Shown here piece after piece: positions 1 to 11,404 of a stretch of 64,000 nucleotides of DNA (position 1 is the first letter of the stretch; the number at the start of each line of letters is the position of its first letter). A model generated the notes under the pieces. The model had not been told where the DNA came from, searched no databases, and saw nothing but the letters and a program-made list of their open reading frames with translations. The position numbers and the translations under genes are program-made. The stretch is from Meandrina meandrites. Its lineage: Eukaryota; Cnidaria; Anthozoa; Scleractinia; Meandrinidae. The stretch is taken from positions 7,756,501 through 7,820,500 of the forward strand of contig OY855906.1 in assembly GCA_963693305.1 (NCBI GenBank), written 5' to 3'.

Positions 1-170
1 AACCTCTAGGCAGCTACATGTGGCATGTATGGCAACATTGAGGCCTAATGCCACCATCCAATCCACTCTCAGGCATAGAAATCAGCTTCCCATAGCAAAA
101 TATCGCACAGGTAAATATAATTATTATTGTACAATTATACAAGTCTACAAGTTATGATAAATTTATGGAA

Positions 171-458
171 GGCGCGGTGGCCAAATGGTTAGTGCACTGG
201 ACTCCGGATCGGGCGGTCCGGGTTCGAGCCCTGGCCGGGGCACTGCGTTGTGTTCTTGGGCAAGATACTTTACTCTCACAGTGCCCTTCTCCACCCAGGT
301 GTATAAATGGGTACCGGCAAATTTACTGCTGGGGGTAACCCTGCGATGGACTAGCATCCCATCCAGGGGGGAGTAGCAATACTCCTAGTCGCTTCATGCT
401 ACGGAAACCGGGATAAGCTCCGGCCTGATGGGCCCCTAGGCTCGTATACAGACTTTAC
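171..458 (+). mobile_element. tRNA-derived SINE, complete, with 26-bp target-site duplication
   Basis: The 5' 72 bases resemble a tRNA. An A-box-like TGGCCAAATGG lies near 178-188 and a B box GGTTCGAGCCC near 221-231, so this is an internal RNA polymerase III promoter. A roughly 215-base non-tRNA body follows. The element is bracketed by perfect 26-bp direct repeats at 145-170 and 459-484, the target-site duplication of LINE-machinery insertion. The perfect duplication implies a young copy. The body resembles conserved SINE tail domains seen in marine invertebrates, but the family name cannot be fixed here. It lies downstream of the last visible dynein exon, probably in an intron. Confidence 0.87.
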
Positions 459-625
459 CTACAAGTTATGATAAATTTATGGAAATCAATAAACTGTTGA
501 ATTATACTGAAAACATCACGATGACAACACCTGTGGTCAGACCCAGACAAAACTGACAAAATTGCAACCAACATAACCTAATTCTGACGTAAAATGGCAT
601 TTTTTTCTTCATGCATCAACCTTAC

Positions 626-3600
626 CTTCCCTTCAGGCTACTTCTTGCTCCACCCAAAATTCCAACAAACTTATCAAGGGACTCAAGGAATTCTTGCACT
701 TGCCCACTTGTACTTGGAAGCTCACCCCAATTCTATATCAATAAAAAAATAATATTTATTTATACAATCATGTATTTACTTTGCATTTCACTCATAACCT
801 TCTGTATGTTATGTCAACTACCTTTTTTGGAATTTTCAGGAAGCAAAGAAATTTGAATATACTCTGACGGTTCATTTGTGTTCATTTTTCAGGCCATTTA
901 CTATTTCTTGTTGTTTATTTGTGGGTTGGGTAAGCCTGGGGAAAAAACAATGAATAACAAACCTCTTGATTCTGAAGTGCAGGGACCATAACACTTCCAA
1001 GAAGTTTTTGAAATCCTTCCAGGACATCACCTTTGGACACTTCCATTGACATAAAGTTAACTTCCTGCAAGAAACAGGCATTAAATTTATTGACGAGACG
1101 CAGAGGCGAGAGTTTCAAATCTTGACCTCAGATCAGGCAAGGCTACCCGCTGAATTTAAGCATGCATGCAAAACAAAATAACAGAGATCTATCTAATCAG
1201 GGCATGTTATACAAAATTCATGCAGCCATACATACTTAATTATAATCACATACGAAATAACATTGAATAAAATAATTCCATCACACATACACTAACATCA
1301 CATTACACATTTACCTGAGCAATATTTTGAATAGTGATTGCCTTAGTAGTTGAACGAAGAAATATAAGACAAGTACCACAGAGTTCCTGGAAAAAATATA
1401 AAAAATAATATTCTATAAATATAGTTTATTTTTAACATTAAAAACCTGAGTACTAGTTACATAATCCAAAGTTGTGATGATTGCTATCAAATGAAAATGT
1501 ATGATGTGTGCGCATGACGCTATTCTTTTTTGCACGCAACTGTATTGTAGTTGCTTGTTCTACAAACTGTACTTATTAACAACAATTCACAGTAGTAGCT
1601 TATACAGTGTAACTCGACCAGTTATTAGGCACAAAGTTCAACAAAGGATTGTTTGCTTAAATTCAACACTGTACCTCTGTGTTCCCTCCTGTGATAAAGA
1701 GCTTCCTGGGTGAGTTGGCAGCCTGTGAGCTCAGATCAACTCTGTTTATCTAAAAATTAATCAGTCCATATATACACCATATTTATTCGTCGAACAAGCA
1801 CCACAGCATTTATTCAATTTTTTCGCACCACAAATGCGGCACTTATTTGAGGGTGGTGATAATTTATTGGACACGAGAAAGAAATCTTTTCTTTTACTTT
1901 AACGGTATAATTTTATATTTTCCATCTGTACAAAAATGTCACAGTAACTAATAAACATAGGTGTCTTTTGATTGTCACGATGCACCTCTTCTGGCACTTT
2001 GAAGAATCCAATTGACCAGGTAATGGATTTCTATTGGATTGTGGGCTCAAAATAGACGTCAGTATACATTTACAGTGTATGTAACAAATCTGTCTTTTGA
2101 CTCATTAAGAAGAAAGTGCTTATTCTCACGAACTTGTACATTTTCTCATAAATGTTCAGTTTATTATCGCCAATATGCAAATTAACAGTGAGGCATACCG
2201 TAAAATTCCAGTTATAAGCCCTGGGCTTATACAACTTCGTAAGGGGTTTTGGGTGGGCTTGTGGGCTTTGGGGGGGGGGGGGGGGGGGGGGGCTTATAAG
2301 TGGAGTAAAAAATATGTTTTGAAACGAGCCACGGCAGTGTTGATAGATTAGTATGTTTTTTAGTTAAAAAGTCAAAATAAAGCAACGTTTAGCCCTGTTC
2401 AGTACTGTTTTCCAGTAGAGATTAGGGGGGCTTATAACTGGATGTATTTTTTTGTTTCCAGTTAGATGGGCCTATAACCGGGGGACTTATAAGCAGGGGG
2501 GGTGGGGGGGTGCTTATAACCGGAATTTTATGGTATGTGAATGACATCTATCTTTTCAAATTTTCACCCCTTGCAATTTTAGGCAATATTCAAAGAATAT
2601 TTTAACGAAAGATTGAAAATGCCATTTTCTGTTTTTAAAGGGACACTGTCATGGACATTTTTTTGCTTTTTTTTAGTAAAACGGCACCAAAATTACGACT
2701 AAGTACTTTCAACCATGCAGGAAATGCTCCTAGAACGTAAAAGGGAAGGATATCTAGCAAATTGTTTAAAGAAGAGGGTGACCGTAAATAGTTTTCATCA
2801 ATTTTTCCAAACCACAAGGACAGAACTTGAAAAAGTCAGATTGACTTTTTCAAGTAGAGATCAAAAGCATACATATAGAGTACTTGTTAATATTTTATAA
2901 TGGCTACGAAAGAAAAGATGCAAATTTCATCATAGTAGCACTTTAAGGGTTCTTCTATGCTATGCTGCAAGTACACTGCATCATCCTCTACAATGCACAG
3001 CCTTAGCTTTCAATCAAAATGTATTTAATTGACGTATTTAAAGTATTAAACTTAATCCTTTAAAATGTTATTGAAAGCTCTGGATTTCGTCAAAACTGTT
3101 TTCAATGATGAAAGATTCTTTACTACTAAAGGCCATGCACTTACATTGCATTCCTGGTAGAAAAACATTAATTTTCTTGATCCATCTTGAGCAAAAAAGT
3201 CTTCAATTTGGTCAAACTGTGCAATAGAAAAAAAAAGAAAACCTTGCATTAATTTCCTTTACAACAAAAGTAATTGATTTCATATTCAGTGAGGACAAGG
3301 ATCAAAGCTTGACAACTGGGTCAGCCTGAACATCCAAGAAAAAGAAAGTTTACTCCCATATCCCCCGCCAATATGCCAGGCGACTTGGACTTGACTGATA
3401 GAGAAAAAGGAAACTGACCTTATCATCTCCCAAAATGAAGTCTTCAATTACAGCTGAATCTGCTCCAATGTAATCAGTAACCTACAAAAAAAGGACCGTG
3501 GGACTTTAGGGCCTCAATCCAATGTACAGAAGTCGGGCCAGCCAAATAAGGTGACAGGCTGAGTTGCAAACTGTGTCATGCATTATTTTAATTATTTTAA

Positions 3601-6600
3601 TCATTTTATTTTGTACAGCTCATGTATTGGATGCTTGCTTTTAATAATTTTTCATAGGGCAGTCGGTGGCAATGATAAAGTATTCAATGTTAGTTCTTTT
3701 GAGTTTCAAACTTATTCTTTATTTTGTACAACTCATGTATTGGATGCCATATATTTGTTTTGATAATTCCCCCCCCCCCCCCCCCCCTCCCAGTCAGTGA
3801 CCAAATAACTTAATTTTAATGAACACAACTTACATGTATTAAATGTTCAACAGTAACACTATTCGCGAATAAATAGGAATGAAACGAGATCTTGGCTATC
3901 TCAGGGTCTGCTGGGCTAGTTGGCCTTCGCCTTTTACCATGAAAAAAGGTCTTTTAAAGCAAAATAAAGACTTCACAATTATAACCAAAAAGCTAAATTT
4001 GTAACAATATTATATCTGCAATACCCAAAATATAGAAAAATTCTATACGGGCAGTACCTTGGAAAATATAAAGTTATGTCGGGAATCCATCTGGTAAAAC
4101 AAAAGTACAGTATTAATTTTAGCATTAATAAATCTCAAAATAAGGTCAAGAACTAAAGCTTAATCAAAAATGTGGTAGATATCATATATTAATTAGCTAG
4201 AGGCAGGGACAAAACTGGAACGGGATCAACTGTGATCACTGATGTGAATAAGAATAGCAGCTACAATAAGTACACAATAGCAGGTTCTGCTACTCTTATT
4301 CAAATCAGCGATCCAAGTTGATCAGTTCTGCATTTTGACCTTGCCCTATACCAAGATATGATAAGAACAAAAAGTTGGAGAGGCAGGAAGACAGTTCAAT
4401 TTTTATTGTTAACCACCTGGGAAATAACTTACTAGTTGAAATTTTTGACAGTTGGCAGGCCACTTTGTTTTTTGTTTGTTTGTTTTTTTGTGTGTGTGTC
4501 ATGACCCTATTTCAGATGAATGTACATCGTTCTCCGGGGAGTGACCATTTTCAGACCTACCATTTGTCTCAGTCACACTAAATGTGAGTCATAGTGACTT
4601 TCAATAAAAATAGGGTGCCATTCTGATAATAACACCCCACCCCAAAAGATAAGCCCTCTTAAAAAATAATTATACCCCAAAACCTCAAATGCAAAATTCT
4701 TCTGATAATAAGCACAACCCCCCCCCCCCCCCCCCCCACCAACCCACTTTAAATATAAGCCCTTGGGCTTATAAAAGTTGCAACACATTTTGACGGAGAA
4801 ACTTTAAATAGTTGTATGTCATTAAATGACTTCAACTATGCAGCGCCAAACATTTTGTACAAAACATTTTGTTGCAAAAAGCTGTTGTTCAAGGGTAACC
4901 CTAGGTAGCTGTCATTGTAAAGAGGCCCTAAGTGGCATTTTTTTTATTTTAGGTGTTTACGGACTACCCTGGGTGCCAGAGGGTTTTTTTTTGTTTTGTT
5001 TTGCGGCGACGGTGAGCGGCGAAGCCGCGATCGTGAACGAGCGAAAAAAAAACCCTCTGGTCACGGCCGGTATGAACCTCACTTCCATGCTAATTCAAGA
5101 CAAGACAGTTTGCCAAACCGGTTTTATGTGGGATCTGTTTGTTTTCGTAATTTGACAGGTCTGCGCGCGGCATAGTTATAATGGGGGTGACAGGCCTACA
5201 CGACTCCTACGTGTGTGACCAGATTTGTACATTTGCCGTATATAATATATTATATTAAATTCGGTCTTTCGACCCTTTCGCTTCTCACTTATTTCTGAAG
5301 GGCACTACATGTGATAATATTTGGAGGCAGTATAAGTTGAATAGAGCCGTAAGATTGTGGCCTTGCAAACTGTCTAGAGGTCATAGGTCTGCACGGTTTC
5401 CTGTTTGTAGAGTTTGACACCTCTAGTTCAGTCTGTAATTTGCCACGTTTCGCTCGTGCGGTTTCTTTTGGCTCATTTCTATATGCAAGATATGCTTTAA
5501 GACGAGGTCTGAAATATTCCGTGAAAATGATTGCTCGCATTTAATATTTGCGAAGTATTGACCTTATCACTGATGACACCTGTATCTCGGAACCAGTTGA
5601 AATATCAAAGATTTCCCTCATCCAGTCGGTAGGACCGCAAAATACATCTTCTCTCGTGATGAAGTGAAGCAGGGCTTGTTCTTGAACAGGTTTCAGTTCA
5701 AGAATTTCGGGAAAAAAAGTATCTAACGCGTACTACACTGCATCCCGAAGGCTCTCTTGAATTCGTTGCTCACTTCCACCACCATTTTATTTGTTTACAG
5801 TTTCTTCAAGCCAAAAGACCGGTTTTTATCGCTCCTGGGGTGCTTACAGTGTTTCAACCAATGAGAATAAGTGTTAGATCATTATTACTCGGAAAGGACT
5901 GGTCCTAAGTACGAAAACCAATCAACGACCGAGTTCAAATTCTGTACTCATGGAAGTGAGGTTCGTACCGGCCGTGACCAGAGGGTTTTTTTTCGCTCGT
6001 TCGTTCACGATCGCGGCTTCGCCGCTCACTGTCGCCACTTCTTCAAATGTGGTCTAATATTACAGCCTGCATTTGCCCCCCCCCCCTCTCCACCATCCCC
6101 CTGTATAATCACAATGGCAGTATTTAGTTTCACACTGTGCATCACAGAGACTGTCTGTGAATAAGCCAAAATAAACAACTTGTTTACAGAAGATCAACTA
6201 CAAAATTTAATTACCGTCATTTTGCGATGTTCTTTGAGGGCCTTGGCTTGCTTCTGCCTTTCCTTCATAGCCTCAGAACCCGTCACAAGGGTGACTGTTT
6301 TCTTCTATTTATAAAAAGAAGCGGGGTTTATTATTACTGTGGCGAAATTCAATTATGTTGTCGATGATAAAAAGAGCTTTGTACAACTTGAGATTCACGA
6401 AAATGTGACATAGTTATCATATCGTCGTTGATATAAAGTTTGTGTTTGATTTTGAGTGCGCTAAGTAGCAAAACTAAACAGCAGTTATAGTGCTCTGTGG
6501 CTAACCAAAACAGACTTCATAAAATATTAAATTCGATTAGAATACTCAAGGATAAGACCAGATTTTAGCGCGCAGGTGTTGCTAGTCAAACAGAGAATTA

Positions 6601-7211
6601 TGTTACCCAAAGTTTCTGTATAATTAAGCTTATATATGTATCTTTACAGTGTAAACAGCTGAAATAATTTCGTTCTATCTATTAAATGGATCATTAAACT
6701 CAGGAATGTGAGTTCATTCTGTCTATTTTGACGAGTAATTGAATGTATCACCTTGAATCAAAACAACTTAGTCTAGTAGATTTTTAAAACTCACCGGGCC
6801 AGCATTCGCGGCTGTTCTTCCCGCCGATCGTGGAGCACCTCGCCTTTTAGGTCCCTTTTTAGCTTCTTCGTCTATTGAAATACAAAACAGTTTATGAGTC
6901 CCCGGAAAGATATCGAAAGAAATACGTGATTATTCAAAGGAACAAAAAACGCAGTCAATGTAAAATTAATGTCGAAGAGAGCAAGCGCGCTATAATCGAT
7001 CGAACGACCGCTCGCGCTGCATGCAAGCACGACGCGACGTCGACAAAACGCATCTGTTACAGTCCTGCAAGTTTTAAAGTTAATGTAGGGCTGGTAAATA
7101 AGTTTATGTGTAAATACCTTTAGCATTTGAGATCAGCGGAGGCGCAACTTCACCGCTTGGAGGCGAAGCAGCTCGCGATCTTGCAGCTTCTTCTTGGGGC
7201 GCCTCGGACAT
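626..7211 (-). CDS. DNAH5/8: Axonemal dynein heavy chain (DNAH5/DNAH8 type), first 10 exons, partial at left edge
   Basis: N-terminal 261 residues of an outer-arm axonemal dynein heavy chain, the motor of motile cilia. Exons (minus strand): 7211-7118, 6871-6795, 6304-6215, 4090-4058, 3481-3419, 3216-3145, 1749-1675, 1386-1315, 1064-963, 732-626. Every intron is GT-AG. Exon 1 ends in phase 1, exon 10 in phase 2, and all others in phase 0, so the frame stays open throughout. Residues 1-87 are charged and alanine/lysine-rich, probably disordered. From residue 88 the order of motifs matches the family: DSRHNFIF, then VIEDFILGDD, FDQIEDFF, KLMFFYQE, then KLFITGGN and FLRSTTKAIT. Residues 193-261 (EVNFMS..., VPALQNQ, NWGEL, FVGILGGARSSLK) start the DHC N-terminal tail domain. 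The start ATG at 7211 is the first in frame. About 4,000 further residues must lie left of the window. Orthology to DNAH5 or DNAH8 was judged from memory of the family, not by a search. Confidence 0.88.
1122..1163 (+). other. Fragment matching the 5' end of 28S rRNA
   Basis: About 42 bases in the intron between dynein exons 8 and 9 match the highly conserved start of metazoan large-subunit rRNA, including GACCTCAGATCAGGC and CCCGCTGAATTTAAGCAT. The match stops abruptly after GCAT. The preceding bases (from about 1094) could be ITS2-derived. This is an rDNA scrap, not a functional rRNA gene. Confidence 0.75.
2198..2533. mobile_element. Inverted-repeat DNA element (MITE), TA target duplication
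   Basis: Terminal inverted repeats read CCGTAAAATTCC at the left and CCATAAAATTCC from the right, each followed by GTTATAAGC. TA flanks both ends (2196-2197, 2534-2535), as in Tc1/mariner-type insertions. Several internal copies of a CTTATAA motif and a long poly-G run (about 2269-2292) fill the body. There is no coding capacity. It lies in dynein intron 6. Confidence 0.65.
2639..2942. mobile_element. Possible MITE flanked by TTAA
   Basis: The stretch starts AGGGACACTGTCATGG after a TTAA (2635-2638) and ends TAGTAGCACT before a TTAA (2943-2946). The ends are imperfect inverted repeats of each other. Related ends occur near 39,690 and 53,600, which supports an interspersed family. TTAA targets are used by piggyBac and Kolobok superfamilies. 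It is in dynein intron 6 and has no coding capacity. Confidence 0.4.
3604..3800. repeat. Tandem duplication of about 116 bp with poly-C run
   Basis: The segment starting TTTATTTTGTACA near 3606 recurs near 3719, and both are followed by CTCATGTATTGGATGC and a GTCAGT/GTCGGT block. The second unit contains a 19-base poly-C run (3769-3787). It sits in the intron between dynein exons 4 and 5. Confidence 0.55.
4616..4775. repeat. C-rich element remnant related to the 2.2-kb MITE
   Basis: Contains two CTTCTGATAATAA-like motifs, a poly-C run of about 27 bases (around 4711-4737) and a 20-bp perfect palindrome centred on AAGCCCTTGGGCTT (4755-4774). The last is shared with the CTTATAA-rich element at 2198-2533. 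It is probably a decayed inverted-repeat element in dynein intron 3. Confidence 0.4.
4973..6042. repeat. Long inverted repeat (foldback-like element) in dynein intron 3
   Basis: About 90-100 bases at 4990-5090, with core motifs GTGAGCGGCGAAGCCGCGA, ACCCTCTGGTCACGGCCGG and GAGGT/ACCTC ends, recur inverted at about 5950-6042. The left arm also has an outer CCAGAGGGTTTT that pairs with AAAACCCTCTGG, giving a smaller hairpin. The 860-bp interior has no recognisable coding region. Exact ends are uncertain because the right arm lacks the outermost bases. Confidence 0.6.
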
Positions 7212-7378
7212 TTTCCCTTGAATTTCGAACACGTGCGGCTACGAATCTCGTCAAAATTCCATAAACTAAAATGAGAAACAAGTATCAATCGATTGACTGC
7301 ACTTTTTCAGGGCTTTACAAGCGATTTTCACGTAAAATTCAGACGAAATCGGTCGTTCAAAACCCTTTTCCACATTCT

Positions 7379-7392
7379 GTCTCCAAGGTGAC
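7379..7392 (-). promoter_or_regulatory. X-box-like (RFX) site upstream of the dynein start
   Basis: The 14-base near-palindrome GTCTCCAAGGTGAC lies about 170 bp upstream of the dynein start codon. It matches the ciliary-gene X-box pattern GTHNYYATRRNAAC at 12 of 14 positions. RFX factors drive ciliary genes through such sites, usually close to the start. Function here is inferred from position and motif only. Confidence 0.4.
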
Positions 7393-8192
7393 GTTGTGTT
7401 CAACACCGTGAATTATATGGCCTCGTTTGATTGGCTCTCGTGCTAATGTAATCGATTACTTTCAAATCCTTTCATGGGTTTCTATTGATCGCTTTTGAAG
7501 AGAAACGACAACTTCTTTTGTGCTTCCCGCCAGCTTAGAAAGTAAACATTTATATAACACTTAAGCATTTGGGCTTTATATATTATGGCCTTTTACGAGG
7601 GGAACTTTATTCAATACAATAATAAGAAATGGCAATGCAGGCCCCAAGCAAATCACGCTGAAGGGAAATGAATTGGAGCAAACTCAGTTTCGCACGGCGA
7701 GCCAAAAGTAAGAAGACCATAATGACCAGGGGAGTGAAAGCTCACAACCCAATTATATAAAAATTTGTCTCAGTAAATAATTAATTTTGTTTACTAAAAT
7801 TCAAGACCTGAGACACTGAAGCCTGAGAAGCCAGTTCCGCCAGCTGGCAAAAAGTACATGGTTATATGTCATTGCGTACTTCCAGGGTAGCCTATATGAA
7901 AACATTTAATAACTGGGCTAAACACGCTGCCTAGTCAGGTTATAGGACGAACAAAAATCACCACGCTTAGCTTGCTCCATCAGCTATCCGATTGTTTCTC
8001 GCCCCAGAGGCTATCTTTAAAAAGGCTGGGTCGTTGGCCGCACTGTAGCGAGATGAAAGGAGTGACATAAGAGATTCACTATAAAGACTTTCCATTGTTG
8101 CAGCCAATAGAGTGGCCATACTCACGAGGTGGTCGTGTTGATTGGCAAGCCAGTTCAATTTTTTGACATAATTCTGCTCAAGATTTACCTTG
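7393..8192. other. Intergenic DNA upstream of the dynein gene, no gene seen
   Basis: No exon with family resemblance and good splice sites was found. An 85-codon minus-strand frame with an ATG at 8224 (stop near 7967) overlaps a transposon-derived end and resembles no known protein. Confidence 0.5.
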
Positions 8193-8330
8193 ATAGCGTA
8201 GCTCGTGCGGAGCCCCAAAACCATAGAAAGAGTCCAGAAATGGGAGAACCAATGTGGTCATCATGGCTAGCGGCATGCTTCGCAGGCGTGTGCGCCCTAC
8301 GTCGCGCAACATGGCGGCCTTACTTAATTC
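8193..8330 (-). mobile_element. Diverged terminal fragment of the hairpin-ended 2.23-kb element family
   Basis: Read on the minus strand this matches, in order, the last 180 bases of the elements at 48,563-50,792 and 56,485-58,715. Shared blocks are GGCCGCCAT, GCATGCCGCTAGCCA, GATGACCA, GGGGCTCCGC and a GAGCT-CGCTAT end. The GC-rich terminal hairpin is missing and identity is moderate, so it is an old or partial copy. Its 5' end was not found. Confidence 0.5.
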
Positions 8331-8966
8331 AGAAAATATTCCGCCTTGGTTACACTTTTGACATTATACTTTCTCAAAGCCCGTTTTCAGTAGTTAGGTT
8401 CTGGCGGAAAACCGACTTTTCTCGCCTGCAGCGCGCCATTTTTTACCGACTAGTTTTCCGCCAGTAAAAAATTCAACACTTCAACTTCAGTGGTCTCAAA
8501 ATTACGTTTGTTCCATTTCGTACCATGACCACTTATTTGATTGACAAGGTTACATGTTTTACATGCTCTGATTGACAAAGTCACATGCATTTTCTTCGTT
8601 TTGTTTGAGCAACACTACCGGAGAAATCACGGGGACCCAAAAAAAAGTAAAGATGACTTTCGCGATGGCGACTGGTGGGAACGCAGGCTTACCATCCAAT
8701 GTTTGTGAGGTCACAGTATGCCAATATAAATATTCAGATTTTCTCACTTATTAACTGCTTACTTATAAATATTAATTAAGCTTTTTACTGCTGTGTATTT
8801 TACATAGAATGATTTTCAATTCGTGAAACAACATCTAACAATAAGTGTGTAATAGTCAAAATTAAGCAAAAAGAAACAATAGAATTAGTGTCTAATAGTA
8901 CCTGAAAGTTTGGTTACTAATTCACGGGGGTACAACTGCAGCCCGTTTTCCACCGCTTTTCTTGGG

Positions 8967-9161
8967 TTTTAGTATATACCACACAAGTGAATAGTGCGTT
9001 TCGCACGCGCTGATTGGTTAACTCGGAGGTGATTAGCAAATAAAAGTATTATTCGCCTCCGAGCAGCCGAAGAGAAACAAAATGGCTTCGGGCGTCGCTT
9101 TGGGTACCGAAAGTAATGTTTTGGTCCGCTAGTTATTCAACTTGTGTGGTATATACTAAAA
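8967..9161. mobile_element. 195-bp inverted-repeat MITE
   Basis: The ends are inverted copies of TTTTAGTATATACCACACAA (left from 8967, right ending 9161). The interior has a second inverted pair around CTCGGAGG/CCTCCGAG. It is inserted in unit 1 of the surrounding repeat. Confidence 0.7.
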
Positions 9162-9240
9162 CAATTATTCACTTCAGTGTCGGTGAAAGTGGTGGATATT
9201 TATATCCAGCACTATTCACCTCCACTTCGGTGAATAATTG
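9162..9240. mobile_element. 79-bp foldback micro-element
   Basis: Almost the whole sequence is one hairpin. CAATTATTCAC at the start pairs with GTGAATAATTG at the end, and GGTGAAAGTGGTGGATAT pairs with ATATCCAGCACTATTCACC. It directly abuts the 195-bp MITE, and both interrupt the same repeat unit. Confidence 0.65.
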
Positions 9241-9981
9241 TCAACTATTGCGAATATCTCGTTCGCGTTTCAGGCATTCCAAAAACCCTATTATCATTTC
9301 AGAAAGCTATGTTAAGCGGTTTTTTGCAAATTTTTGCGGATGTTTGGAAAGAGATATAAGGATTATAAATTAGTAAAAATTTTGAGAAATAAGAAATATT
9401 AAAATTAGAATTCGAAGTAAAAAATTAGTAGATGGACACCAAAACAGTCCCCTGACAACCTGAGATGCTCTTGCATTGAGGTCAATTGTCTGGTGGTTTT
9501 CTATCCCTTCTTTAAACCTCTTAAAATTCCACTCAAATTCAGGTAAAACCCCGCCTTAAGGCAGGGGTACACCTGAAGCCTGCTTTTCCACCGCTACACT
9601 TGGTTTAATGCGAATATCTCGTCCGCGTTTCAAGTAATCCAGAAACTCTATGCTCATTTCACAAAGCTATGTTTAGCGGGGTTTTGGAAATTTTGGGGAG
9701 ATATTTGGGGATGTTTGGGATGAGATAGTTTTTCTCAAAGGTTTAGTTAAAAATTTGGAGAAATAAGAAATATTAAAGATTTATTTTGATTTTAAAATTA
9801 GTATTTGAAGTTAAAAATTAATAGATGGACACCCAGACAGTACCCCGACAGCCTGGGGTGCTCTTGCGTGGGGGTCAACTGTCTGTTGGTGTTTCAAAAA
9901 TAATTTTCTTTCTTCTATCCCTTCCTTAAACCTCTTACTGATTTCACTCAAAATCGGGTGTACCCCGACCTTAATGCAGTT

Positions 9982-11334
9982 TTTTTGGGGCGATTTATAG
10001 CGTGCCAGAGCAGTTCTATGAGTTTAAGTTTTCATGTCCTGTATTGAATACAATTATTTACTATGATCTATACCATCAGCTGCAGCAATTTATGCAATTT
10101 TCGCTGAAACTCAAGACCACTGCCTTTGCCCTTCCCTAGGGAGCAAAGCGTGTTCCATTACAAGACGTCCTCTGGCGTAGCCTGTGGTAAGAATGGAAAT
10201 ACATTGGCAAACTTCAGCAAAACGTTCAGTAAGATGCCAGGCTCACGGGAAGATATGGCCAAGTTGAAATAGACCCAAAGTTACCAACAAGAAATTGGTT
10301 CCAGCTCTGAAGGCTTGTTCAGTAGAACTGATAAAAGATATTTCATTACTGGAAAATGAGGAAAGGAACGTGAGGAGAAGGTGAAGATTATTTTGTTCAA
10401 CGAGAAGTTCAGGTATGAAACGGGCCTGCTCTGGCTATTCCCAGACCAGGTACGAGTCAAGCATCAAAACGTTAACAGCTGACAGAAAAACTGCGTGGTA
10501 TTTTCTCCATCACTTTACTGAAGCCAGTGTGTTTCAGCTTTGCTAAAGCATAAAACGTTATTGGGAAGTTAGATCATATTTTTGTGACTGTTGTATATAT
10601 TGCTGGCTTGCACTGTCACGCCATAAAAAAAATAAATTAGAAACCGTTCTATGAAAGAAGCCAAGAAAATGAAATGTTATATGTCTCAGGTCTCTGTGGT
10701 GCGCCGTTTCCTAGTTATTTGCCAAAACGTTTCACACACCTTTATAGAGCTTTGTATGGAGACGCTATATTGGTGTACAACTTTGGTACACCAACATGGC
10801 CGCTGCAAATCCGTCAAATCATCTGAAATGCACTTTTGTGATGAAAGCGCTTTCTCTTCGCTCGTGAGCTCGTTTATATGCGCATAAACACATCTCCTAA
10901 GATTTTAAAATGTTTAAAGTGCCGAAAGCCATAAGAGGAGACCTTTTTAACCAGTGCAGCTTTGTTGCGGCCACTATCTTCGTGTCACCGAAGGTTAAAA
11001 TTCGGAAATCCAAAATGCTGTATTTTCAAAACGAAAGACACTACAGGACGGAAAACTTCCAAAACGATTTTTTTCTAGGTCATCTTCAACCTAGTGTAGA
11101 TAAAAATTTCAGAAGACCTCACAATTTTCAGTTTAGAATTTTATGACGCCACATGCAAACCAAGAATATATGTATTTAGGTTTTTCAAGCATGTTCAGTT
11201 TGCAAGACGCTTTACTACACAAAGTGCCAGCAATGCAAAACAACGAATTTGCCTTTCTCACCCGAATTGGTGTGATACCAAGGAGGAACAATCTTTTTTA
11301 TAGGAAAACGTCTTGTTTAACATTTCAAGACCGA
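9982..11334. other. Intergenic DNA, no gene recognised
   Basis: Several frames of 78-109 codons exist on the plus strand but none resembles a known family. The block 10,730-10,880 contains motifs such as GGTGTACAA and CAACATGGCCGC typical of interspersed repeats. Homology with the region downstream of gene copy 2 begins at about 11,320. Confidence 0.5.
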
Positions 11335-11398
11335 ATATCATTAAACAGCCAAGGAGCCGAAAAAAACAAACCTTCGATACTTTCACTGGACACCATTT

Positions 11399-11404
11399 TT
11401 TATT
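11399..11404 (-). promoter_or_regulatory. Poly(A) signal of enzyme-like gene copy 1
   Basis: AATAAA on the minus strand, about 335 bp past the stop codon. The signal and the sequence around it are conserved in copy 2 (35,792-35,797), which marks the 3' UTR end. Confidence 0.55.

Larger units (their letters stand above)
8921..9981. repeat. Two direct units of a roughly 400-bp repeat, the first interrupted
   Basis: Unit 1 (8921-9561) and unit 2 (9562-9981) share TTTTCCACCGCT, GCGAATATCTCGT, CAAAGCTATGTT-like and ACAGTCCCCTGACA-like blocks in the same order. Unit 1 is split by about 275 bp at 8967-9240. Unit 2 shows the uninterrupted joint near 9604. No coding sequence was recognised. Confidence 0.65.

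Noticed and set aside
171..242. Functional tRNA gene
   Set aside because: The tRNA-like part lacks proper acceptor pairing, is joined to a SINE body and is flanked by a target-site duplication.
7967..8224. 85-codon minus-strand protein with an ATG start
   Set aside because: Its 5' part coincides with a diverged transposon end and it resembles no known family. A GTAAAT after 12 codons could be a splice donor, but no partner exon was found.
8255..8315. Host promoter captured by the 2.23-kb element
   Set aside because: The similarity runs on to the end of the element (GGGGCTCCGC...CGCTAT), so the 8-kb sequence is better read as an old copy of the element than as a donor promoter.
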